From: JAYTJL01 sp964400155 | Lineage (GTDB): Bacteria > Patescibacteriota > Saccharimonadia > Saccharimonadales > UBA10212 | DNA length: 12,744 nt | Assembly (NCBI GenBank): GCA_964400155.1 | Contig: CAYNSQ010000018.1 | Span: forward strand, 1-12,744 | Direction: 5' to 3' | In this document: in pieces, positions 6,925 to 12,744 of the stretch | Layout of the letters: each line of letters starts with the position of its first letter | How positions within the stretch are numbered: the stretch's first letter is position 1 | The notes under the pieces: generated by a model | Database searches by the model: none | Seen by the model: only the letters and a program-made list of their open reading frames with translations | Told to the model about the DNA's origin: nothing | Program-made: the position numbers and the translations under genes

Positions 6925-7794
6925 CTATGCATTCGCTTCTTCAAGAATTTGTTTTTGAAAATGAACTTGCCCTTTAGGAGATCGGTTGACTTCAATTACA
7001 GGGATATCTTTCATTTCTACAATTGTTTTCATGGTAGCCGCTGCAATAAGCAGCTTACCTGCCTGGATGTAGGGTAGTATTTCAGGAGAATGCTGATTTC
7101 CATGCCCACTCGTTAGTATGACTTCAGCACCAAGGCTGTTGAAGTATGCTTGAACATTATTTGGTCTAACTTTCTGGTTCTGTACAACTGTTGCTATATG
7201 ACTAACAACATAAGCATGTGCCTTGCCCGGACCTTCCATTTTATGAACATTTTTGTGTTCGGGGTCTAGTTCGTCTTTAACAAAATTAATCAAGTGACCG
7301 TCTTCTTCCCGGGGACCGGTTGGCAACTCATAATCAATTTCCGTGGCAGCCGCAGCAAGTTCTTCTATGGTAGTGCGATCAATGCCATCAATTTCATACA
7401 TTTCTAGCCACCTATCAATAGCTGACCAAGTGAACATACTGGGGTCGGCCATTTCACCATTGATTTCTTTGGTGTATTTCCAAAAGGCACAATCTTTATG
7501 AATATCAAGTACCGATGTTTTCCTTTCAGTTCTATCAGCAAGTAGTGCTGTTTCTACTCCAATAAACTCGCCGTAAAGAGCCATATGAGCGAGTTGTCTA
7601 TTGTGTGCAACTCCCCAGGCTCCGCCTGGTGTCTGTATTTTGTTTCTAAGGTTTGCTCTACACTCACACCTAGGATCAATACACCCGATAATCAAGTGTT
7701 TGTCATCCGTTAAATCAGGAAATACATATGTTTTAGAATCAGTAAAATGTTTTAATGTGGCTGAAGGACTAGTGTCAATGCGTTCTGAACTCAT
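6925..7794 (-). CDS. Long beta-carbonic-anhydrase-like protein with extra C-terminal region
   Basis: This 289-residue soluble protein has an N-terminal half resembling a divergent beta-carbonic anhydrase: Cys38, Asp40 and Arg42 in GCIDPRCE, a Gly-rich TPGGAWG (55-61), and His99/Cys102 in DIHKDCAF. Together these form a Cys-His-Cys zinc site with the Asp-Arg dyad. Residues 120-289 are not recognised. They include an acidic helical stretch (127-156), ILTSGHGNQHSPE (226-238, a possible second His-rich site), and a final alpha/beta unit. It is the first gene of the minus-strand cluster and sits beside the short relative, so the two may form a heteromer or differ in substrate. AAGG lies about ten bases before the ATG. 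Function beyond a carbonic-anhydrase-like fold is unknown. Confidence 0.85.
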   Translation of the reverse strand: MSSERIDTSPSATLKHFTDSKTYVFPDLTDDKHLIIGCIDPRCECRANLRNKIQTPGGAWGVAHNRQLAHMALYGEFIGVETALLADRTERKTSVLDIHKDCAFWKYTKEINGEMADPSMFTWSAIDRWLEMYEIDGIDRTTIEELAAAATEIDYELPTGPREEDGHLINFVKDELDPEHKNVHKMEGPGKAHAYVVSHIATVVQNQKVRPNNVQAYFNSLGAEVILTSGHGNQHSPEILPYIQAGKLLIAAATMKTIVEMKDIPVIEVNRSPKGQVHFQKQILEEANA

Positions 7795-7796
7795 TA

Positions 7797-7868
7797 TTAA
7801 ACTACCTTAATGCAAGGGCTGGAAGATTTGTATCTGGCAAGCACCGTTATTTTATTTGTACAATCCAA
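7797..7868 (-). other. Possible 23-codon leader ORF upstream of the carbonic-anhydrase-like operon
   Basis: A perfect AAGGAG (7876-7881, minus) lies seven bases before a TTG that opens a 23-codon frame. The frame ends in tandem TAA TAA, and the second TAA shares its last base with the ATG at 7794, an arrangement that would couple translation. Against it: the start is not ATG, the peptide matches nothing I know, and the best promoter would begin transcription downstream of the AAGGAG. Confidence 0.2.
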
Positions 7869-7869
7869 T

Positions 7870-7897
7870 ATTTTACTCCTTAATACAAGTTTGTAAA
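7870..7897 (-). promoter_or_regulatory. Promoter of the carbonic-anhydrase-like operon
   Basis: On the minus strand TTTACA (7892-7897) is separated by 16 bases from TAAAAT (7870-7875), a good sigma-70-type pair. It gives a transcript starting near 7863 and a leader of about 70 bases. A CRP-type palindrome lies eight bases... upstream side of the -35 box (7 bases between them), a typical place for an activator or repressor. Confidence 0.5.
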
Positions 7898-7904
7898 GAC
7901 TTTT

Positions 7905-7920
7905 TGTGATATTTATCACA
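7905..7920. promoter_or_regulatory. CRP/FNR-type operator palindrome
   Basis: TGTGATATTTATCACA is a perfect inverted repeat with 7-base arms and a two-base centre, and it fits the CRP consensus TGTGA-N6-TCACA exactly. It lies in the divergent region, seven bases upstream of the minus-strand -35 box; its centre is about 50 bases before the inferred minus-strand start and about 84 before the plus-strand gene. The cognate regulator is not in this window. Confidence 0.55.
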
Positions 7921-7983
7921 GTAGTCATAGGTGCCGAATTTTTCGCATTTCTAAAATTGTATTTATTCTTTGGGCGTCTGGCG

Positions 7984-7989
7984 TAATAT
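7984..7989 (+). promoter_or_regulatory. Candidate -10 box for a leaderless CBS-protein transcript
   Basis: TAATAT lies seven bases before the ATG at 7997, so transcription would begin at or next to the start codon. The only Shine-Dalgarno-like bases (AGG, 7992-7994) are two bases from the ATG, too close to work. No good -35 box is seen. Confidence 0.35.
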
Positions 7990-7996
7990 ATAGGTA

Positions 7997-9040
7997 ATGT
8001 ATATTTTTACTACCATTTTGTTGGTTTGGTTATTGGCTACATGTGTAATTCTTGGCAAAACTAGCCGAATATCAGTTAACAAACGTCAACGTGGTAGCAG
8101 TGATGTTTTAAAAATGTGTGAAAAGCTGTTTAGCTTTCCTGCAAGTCTGAAATGGCTAGTCTGGCTTGGAGGAGTACTGTCGGCAACTATATTATTTGGC
8201 CGAGCCTATAACAAATATTGGTGGTTGGGTGTATTGCTGGTAATGCTAGTAAGCGGACTATTATTCATATGGCATCCCAAAAAAGCTGTTGGATGGAACT
8301 GGCGCTATTGTGCGCTACTATCAGTACCGCTAATAAAATTGTTTACTTACACTGAAGTTGTGCTGAGTAAGACGCAATGGCTAACAAATAAGTTATGGCC
8401 GGTGACTCTTCACACAGGAATTTATGAAAAACAAGACCTAGCCAATTTTATTGTGCACCAAAAAGATTTGCCGGAAAATCAAATTCCAGAGACAGACCTG
8501 CGTATAGCCTATGGGGGTTTGATGTTTGGGGACATGAGCGTCGGGCAAGTGATGACGCCTGGACGCAAAGTAAAGGTAGTAGAGGCTGATGAGCCGGTTA
8601 GTCCTCATTTAATGGACGAACTTCACGCCACTGGTTTTTCAAGGTTTCCGGTAGTTGTCAGCAAAGGCAAACTTGTGTCTAAAGATGTAGTTGGTACGCT
8701 CTACCTGCGTGATTTAGTCAGAAATCCAAAGGCTTCAGCAGTGTCTGATCTTATGGAAAAAGATTCGGCATTTATAAATGAAAAAAATAGTCTGAGACAA
8801 GCACTGGATGCTTTTATCAAAACTCATCATCATTTGTTGGTGGTTGTAAATAGCTTTGAAGAAGTTGTAGGTGTAATTAGTATTGAAGACGTAATAGAAC
8901 AAATTGTAGGAACAAAAATTCTGGATGAGTTTGATCAGTATGACGATTTACGGGCGGTTGCTGCTCGTGAAGCACAGCATGATGCCCGAGCGCATCAAAG
9001 CTCTAGCACTAAACATCCAGATCAAACAGTGGTAGAATAG
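7997..9040 (+). CDS. CNNM/HlyC-like membrane protein with paired CBS domains
   Basis: The 347-residue product has four hydrophobic segments (about 1-20, 50-69, 75-92, 103-122) and then a cytosolic Bateman module. CBS1 follows GDMSVGQVMTPG (178-189) and ends near LYLRDLV (235-241). CBS2 ends in VVGVISIEDVIEQIVG (290-305), and an acidic tail follows. The MTP and IEDVIEQIVG signatures are typical of the CNNM/TlyC (hemolysin-C) family, whose members bind adenine nucleotides and are linked to Mg2+ or Na+ transport. The N-terminal part is weakly like the usual DUF21 domain, and the C-terminal CorC_HlyC domain is missing, so the protein may be a divergent or reduced member. It is divergent from the carbonic-anhydrase-like operon and may share its control region. 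A hairpin terminator follows the stop directly. Confidence 0.88.
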   Translation: MYIFTTILLVWLLATCVILGKTSRISVNKRQRGSSDVLKMCEKLFSFPASLKWLVWLGGVLSATILFGRAYNKYWWLGVLLVMLVSGLLFIWHPKKAVGWNWRYCALLSVPLIKLFTYTEVVLSKTQWLTNKLWPVTLHTGIYEKQDLANFIVHQKDLPENQIPETDLRIAYGGLMFGDMSVGQVMTPGRKVKVVEADEPVSPHLMDELHATGFSRFPVVVSKGKLVSKDVVGTLYLRDLVRNPKASAVSDLMEKDSAFINEKNSLRQALDAFIKTHHHLLVVVNSFEEVVGVISIEDVIEQIVGTKILDEFDQYDDLRAVAAREAQHDARAHQSSSTKHPDQTVVE

Positions 9041-9064
9041 CTCCCATAGGCATGGGAGAATTTT
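9041..9064 (+). terminator. Hairpin terminator after the CBS-domain gene
   Basis: CTCCCAT (9041-9047) and ATGGGAG (9052-9058) form a perfect 7-bp stem with loop AGGC, starting at the base after the TAG stop. It is followed by AATTTT. The stem is strong but the T-run is short, so termination may be partial. Confidence 0.6.
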
Positions 9065-9114
9065 CAATTATCAATTATCAATTTTCAATGAATGTTCAAC
9101 TTTCAATAATCAAC
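9061..9114 (-). repeat. Heptad (ATTGNNN) repeat array upstream of aspS
   Basis: Read on the minus strand the units are GTTGATT, ATTGAAA, GTTGAAC, ATTC, ATTGAAA, ATTGATA twice, and ATTGAAA. The heptads and the 4-base ATTC spacer match the array at 852-943, and ATTCATTGAAAATTG is shared exactly, in opposite orientation. The array fills most of the gap between the terminator and aspS. The rest of the gap (9115-9146) holds no clear -35/-10 pair. AGGGTGG at 9133-9139, seven bases before the aspS ATG, can serve as a weak ribosome site. Confidence 0.7.
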
Positions 9115-9146
9115 TTTACTACTCGCTCAGCCAGGGTGGTTTTTTT

Positions 9147-10904
9147 ATGAATCGGACTTTTGCAACAGACACAGTAAAACTCACCAGCGATCGAGTGTTG
9201 GTAAAGGGCTGGGTGCATTCACGACGCGACCATGGTGGTTTGATTTTTATAGATTTGCGTGACCACACAGGACTAGTCCAATTAGTAGTAAAACCGGAAG
9301 TTGCTGAGTCTTTTAAGATTGCAGAGGATGTTAGGGATGAATACGTCATAAGCGCCGAAGGTACAGTTGCCGAGAGGGAGGAGGGGCTAAAAAACCCTAA
9401 CATTCCAACCGGTGGGATCGAAATTAATGTAGAGAATTTGGTGGTGCTCAACAAATCGGAAGCATTACCAATTCAAATTAACAGCGACCAAAATGTTAAC
9501 GAAGACCAACGTTTGAAATATCGCTTTTTGGATTTACGACGGCCAAAGATGCAAGAAAATCTTCGCAAAAGGGCAAAGTACTATAAATTCATTCGCGATT
9601 ATATGGAAGCCAATGATTTTGTGGAAGTCACTACTCCAATTTTGGCTAATTCCAGCCCAGAAGGAGCCCGCGACTTTTTAGTGCCTTCACGTGTGCATCC
9701 GGGTAAATTTTATGCTTTGCCCCAAGCACCACAGCAGTTTAAACAACTTTTAATGGTGGGCGGACTGCCTCGATATTATCAGTTAGCCACCTGTTTTAGA
9801 GACGAAGACCCACGAGCCGACAGACTTTATGGAGACTTTTACCAGCTAGATCTTGAAATGTCTTTTGTGGAAGATGGTGAAGAAGTACGAAGTACTATGG
9901 ATCCGCTGATTGTTGGTTTGGTTAAAGACTTTGGTGGCATGAAATTATTGAGTGATGAGATTCCAAGAATTCCATATGCAGAAGCGATGGATAAATATGG
10001 AAGCGACAAACCTGATTTGCGGTTTGGTATGGAGTTGGTAGAACTTTCTGAAGAATTTAAGAACACAGAATTTAGTGTTTTTAAAAATGCAATTGACGCT
10101 GGAGGCTGTGTTAAAGCGATTTGTGTTAAGGGTGCAGCAAATTTAAGCAGGTCACAAATTGATAATTTTACGGAAATTGCAAAAAGCGAAGGAGCCGGCG
10201 GGCTAGCCTATATTACTTATGAAAACGGGGAAGCAAAGTCACCTATTGCCAAGTTCTTATCTACAGAAGAGCTAGATGCTATTAAAAATAAGACTGGTGC
10301 AGGTGATGGCGACGGTGTATTTTTTGGTGCCGACACAAGGGGCAAGGTTAACAAGGTTTTGGGAAGACTGCGAAATGAATTTGCGGAACATTTTCAGCTG
10401 AAAGACCCAAATGTTGTAGCACTAGCCTGGATAGTCGATTTTCCTTTTTACGAATGGGACGACAAAGCAAATAAATTAGATTTTGGCCACAACCCGTTTT
10501 CTATGCCCAAAGGCGGGCTTGAAAGTCTTGCAAGCGAAGATAAACTAAACATTTTAGCCGACCAATACGACATGGTGATGAATGGCTATGAAATTTGCAG
10601 TGGAGGGGTGCGTAACCACAACCCGGAAGTTCTATACAAAGTTTTTGAGACTCTCGGACACGATAGGGCGTATGTAGACGCCAAGTTTGGTGGAATGCTA
10701 AATGCCTTCAAGTATGGTGCACCGCCACATGCCGGTTGTGCCTTTGGAATTGATAGAATATTTATGGTTCTAATTGGGGAAGACAATATTCGTGAAGTAG
10801 TGGCATTTCCCAAAAACGGTTCTGGCGTAGATGTCATGATGAACAGCCCCAGCGTAGTAGATGACGTCCAACTTAAAGAGCTCAGCCTCAAAATACTTGA
10901 CTAG
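9147..10904 (+). CDS. aspS: Aspartyl-tRNA synthetase, bacterial type, probably non-discriminating
   Basis: This 585-residue class II synthetase charges tRNA-Asp with aspartate. The domain order is normal: an N-terminal OB anticodon-binding domain (about 1-105), catalytic motif 1 around DFVEVTTPIL (157-166), motif 2 at CFRDEDPRADR (216-226), the bacterial GAD insertion (about 290-400), and motif 3 at GIDRIFMVLIGEDNIREV (534-551), followed by AFPKN. In the OB domain RRDHGG (26-31) has His29 where discriminating enzymes such as E. coli have Leu. His there is known from non-discriminating AspRS, which also charges tRNA-Asn for the GatCAB pathway; this reading is an inference. Motif 2 is odd: the common RADRQPEFTQ reads RADRLYGDFYQ, one residue longer. 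The start is supported by AGGGTGG seven bases upstream. Confidence 0.97.
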   Translation: MNRTFATDTVKLTSDRVLVKGWVHSRRDHGGLIFIDLRDHTGLVQLVVKPEVAESFKIAEDVRDEYVISAEGTVAEREEGLKNPNIPTGGIEINVENLVVLNKSEALPIQINSDQNVNEDQRLKYRFLDLRRPKMQENLRKRAKYYKFIRDYMEANDFVEVTTPILANSSPEGARDFLVPSRVHPGKFYALPQAPQQFKQLLMVGGLPRYYQLATCFRDEDPRADRLYGDFYQLDLEMSFVEDGEEVRSTMDPLIVGLVKDFGGMKLLSDEIPRIPYAEAMDKYGSDKPDLRFGMELVELSEEFKNTEFSVFKNAIDAGGCVKAICVKGAANLSRSQIDNFTEIAKSEGAGGLAYITYENGEAKSPIAKFLSTEELDAIKNKTGAGDGDGVFFGADTRGKVNKVLGRLRNEFAEHFQLKDPNVVALAWIVDFPFYEWDDKANKLDFGHNPFSMPKGGLESLASEDKLNILADQYDMVMNGYEICSGGVRNHNPEVLYKVFETLGHDRAYVDAKFGGMLNAFKYGAPPHAGCAFGIDRIFMVLIGEDNIREVVAFPKNGSGVDVMMNSPSVVDDVQLKELSLKILD

Positions 10905-10918
10905 TTAAGTATTGTAAT

Positions 10919-11494
10919 ATGAGTTATTTTACGGATAGGTTTGATGAGAAAGTTGTTGAGCTACTTAAAAACGGCGGAGTTGGGTTTATGCCTAGCGACA
11001 CTGTCTATGGCTTGTCCGCTCGAGCATTAGATGAAACGGTGGTTGATAAAATCTATCACGTCAAACAAAGAGACGACGGTAAGCCATGCATCGTTTTAAT
11101 ATCAAACGTGGATCAAGCAGTGCAAATTGGCATAGACCCGAAAGATTTGAAGATGGTAGAGAAATATTGGCCAGCACCTTTGACCTTTATTGCACCTGCA
11201 CAGAGTTCGCCGTTTCACTTACATCGTGGACTAGGCACTTTAGCTGTAAGAATTCCGGCTAGTGATAGCCTAAGAGATTTAATTAGAAAAACCGGGCCAA
11301 TCGTAAGCACCAGTGCAAATATTCAAGATGAACCTGTTGCCCACACTCCCCAGCATGCAAAAGAAATTTTTGATGAGCATTTAGATTTTTATGTTGATGG
11401 TGGAGAGAAGAGCGGCTTGGCTTCAACCATCGTTAAATTGAGCAGTGGTCATCTGGAAATCTTGCGCGAGGGAGCTTGGCAAATACCTGCCTAA
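10919..11494 (+). CDS. Threonylcarbamoyl-AMP synthase, YrdC/Sua5 type
   Basis: This 191-residue cytosolic enzyme makes threonylcarbamoyl-AMP from threonine, bicarbonate and ATP, the first step of t6A37 modification of ANN-decoding tRNAs. The YrdC fold is complete: PSDTVYGL (25-32), Lys50-x-Arg52 with Lys56 in KQRDDGKPC, WPAPLTFI (84-91), LAVRIP (108-113) and STSAN (130-134). The Sua5 C-terminal domain is absent, so this is the short YrdC form. The ATG lies 14 bases after the aspS stop with no Shine-Dalgarno, indicating expression in the same transcript. The partners TsaB, TsaD and TsaE are not in the window. Its need for bicarbonate is a possible, indirect link to the carbonic-anhydrase-like genes. 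Confidence 0.95.
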   Translation: MSYFTDRFDEKVVELLKNGGVGFMPSDTVYGLSARALDETVVDKIYHVKQRDDGKPCIVLISNVDQAVQIGIDPKDLKMVEKYWPAPLTFIAPAQSSPFHLHRGLGTLAVRIPASDSLRDLIRKTGPIVSTSANIQDEPVAHTPQHAKEIFDEHLDFYVDGGEKSGLASTIVKLSSGHLEILREGAWQIPA

Positions 11495-11513
11495 CCCCTA
11501 TAGTTGAATACTG

Positions 11514-12744
11514 ATGCCCGATAATAAATCGCAAAAGAATAACAAATCAAGCAGCTTGGAAGCGGTTCATTCTAATGAGCAAGACGCTGTAGTTGAAGAT
11601 AAGCCAATAAAAATAAAAGTGAACAATGTTTCTAGTTATCAGCGATTTAAACAGTGGTCGTTAAATAATAAAAAACTTTCAATTCCACTTTTTATATTTG
11701 CAGTTATTGCGCTGCTTATGCTAATTCCTTTTACACGTTACGCTATTGCCGGAACAATTATTAAGAAAGACGTAACTGTATCAGTCAAAGATAGTAAAAC
11801 CGGTGGTGTAGTAAGTAGTGCACAAGTTAGCATAGCCGGTCAAAGTGCTGAAACTAACGGGCAGGGTATTGCTGTAGTTGAGAATGTACCTCTTGGTAAA
11901 AAGACCGTCAAAGTTACCAAAGACTATTACAAAGACGCGTCATCATCAGTAACAATTGGACTTTCCGATGCCAAGAGTATTACCATCAGCACCGAAGCAA
12001 CTGGCAGACAGACAAAATTACATATTGTAAACAGTATTGATGGCAAGAATTTGCCAGATGTTGAAGTAGTCAGCGGTGGTAGCCTTGGTAGAACTGATAA
12101 AAAGGGTGAAGTTACTATTGTGGTGCCTACAGGGCAATCCACTAAAAAAGTTTCGCTAAGCCTGGGTGGCTATAACGACAAAGTCGTAGAAGTAAGAGCG
12201 AGTGACGATGAGGTATTAACTAATGAATTTTCAATTACACCTAACGGTAAATTATATTTTCTATCAAAACTCTCTGGCACAATAGATCTTGTTAAAACCA
12301 ACCTAGACGGTAGCGACCGAACCACAATTTTTGCCGGTTCTGGTAAAGAAGACGACTTGGGGACGGTACTGTTGGCAAATAGGTCATGGAAGTATTTAGC
12401 CCTACTTTCCAGACATGATAGTAATTTACCCAAACTATATCTTATTGATACAAGTAACGACAAAGTCACGGTCATGGATGAGGGAAATGCCGGATTTACA
12501 CTTGTTGGCTGGGACGGTAACTCCTTTATATACAAGGTTTCTCGCAATGCCTACAGCGAGTGGCAGCCCAAGAAGTACGTCATAAAAAGTTTTGATGCCG
12601 AAAGCAAATCAATCACCTCATTAGACCAGACTGATGCATCTGGAACTTCGGGCGCATATATTCAAGAGAATTTTGGAGATATATATTCATTGGCTGATGG
12701 GTCTATTATCTATACTAAAGTTTGGTACAACTACCCTTATGGCA
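11514..12744 (+). CDS. Membrane-anchored surface protein with tandem Ig-like repeats and propeller-like region (3' end outside window)
   Basis: The frame is open from ATG (11514) to the window end, giving 410 residues. Residues 1-54 are polar and probably cytosolic. A single membrane segment (55-79) follows, so the rest should be outside the cell. Two similar beta-sandwich units of the carboxypeptidase-regulatory/PEGA type lie at about 84-160 and 166-240. Each has a TxxxG turn (ETNGQG, RTDKKG) before an Ile/Val-rich strand. From 241 onward, repeated short strands (GKLYFLSKL, KYLALLSR, KLYLIDTSNDKV, GSIIYTKVW), NLDGSDRT and a WDG motif suggest a TolB/WD40-like beta-propeller, cut by the window edge. 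The gene starts 19 bases after the YrdC gene without a Shine-Dalgarno. TATAGT (11499-11504) could be an internal -10 box. Specific function is unknown. Confidence 0.85.
   Translation, partial: MPDNKSQKNNKSSSLEAVHSNEQDAVVEDKPIKIKVNNVSSYQRFKQWSLNNKKLSIPLFIFAVIALLMLIPFTRYAIAGTIIKKDVTVSVKDSKTGGVVSSAQVSIAGQSAETNGQGIAVVENVPLGKKTVKVTKDYYKDASSSVTIGLSDAKSITISTEATGRQTKLHIVNSIDGKNLPDVEVVSGGSLGRTDKKGEVTIVVPTGQSTKKVSLSLGGYNDKVVEVRASDDEVLTNEFSITPNGKLYFLSKLSGTIDLVKTNLDGSDRTTIFAGSGKEDDLGTVLLANRSWKYLALLSRHDSNLPKLYLIDTSNDKVTVMDEGNAGFTLVGWDGNSFIYKVSRNAYSEWQPKKYVIKSFDAESKSITSLDQTDASGTSGAYIQENFGDIYSLADGSIIYTKVWYNYPYG

Noticed and set aside
9115..9146. AGGGTGG upstream of aspS resembles the T-box core sequence.
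   Set aside because: No ACCGCG continuation, no specifier stem-loop and only about 100 bases of leader, mostly repeat and terminator. It is better read as a weak ribosome site.
10586..10891. 101-codon minus-strand frame, and a similar one at 9119-9454.
   Set aside because: Both are antisense to well-conserved parts of aspS and show no recognisable protein character.
12170..12547. 125-codon minus-strand frame.
   Set aside because: The plus-strand frame is open over the whole region, follows the YrdC gene closely and has a membrane anchor and repeated beta units, so the antisense frame is a shadow.

Overview
The window is AT-rich bacterial DNA read with the standard genetic code: no in-frame TGA is needed in any gene. 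It most resembles a reduced-genome Patescibacteria/CPR lineage, probably Candidatus Saccharibacteria. This is an inference from gene style: many starts lack a Shine-Dalgarno, several short genes have little-known function, the AspRS looks non-discriminating, and simple heptad repeats lie between genes. No marker gene fixes the taxon.

Layout. (1) 1-693, minus: the 5' part of an unidentified protein with an acyltransferase-like HX4E motif. (2) 694-1089: an intergenic region holding a clear cobalamin-riboswitch-type aptamer, interrupted by a heptad repeat array and followed by a probable start-site switch. (3) 1090-2475, plus: an unrecognised 461-residue protein with a C-terminal zinc-ribbon-like cysteine cluster, the only gene the riboswitch can control in cis. 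(4) 7794 down to 2472, minus: five close, co-oriented genes in transcription order: long beta-carbonic-anhydrase-like protein, short beta-carbonic-anhydrase-like protein, DsbA-like thiol oxidoreductase, divergent Nramp-family transporter, and CPA2 (Kef-type) antiporter with an RCK/TrkA-N domain. They may be one operon for CO2/bicarbonate, metal and proton/potassium balance. (5) 7795-7996: a divergent control region with a perfect CRP-type palindrome and a good minus-strand promoter. (6) 7997-9040, plus: a membrane protein with paired CBS domains, closed by a hairpin terminator. (7) 9147-12744, plus: aspS, a YrdC-type threonylcarbamoyl-AMP synthase and the first 410 residues of a surface-anchored beta-rich protein, with gaps of 14 and 19 bases.

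The strongest leads are the B12-type riboswitch in front of an unknown gene, the repeat array sitting inside that aptamer (a related array lies upstream of aspS), and the CRP-like site next to the carbonic-anhydrase/ion-transport cluster. No tRNA, rRNA, CRISPR array, transposase or phage gene was seen.
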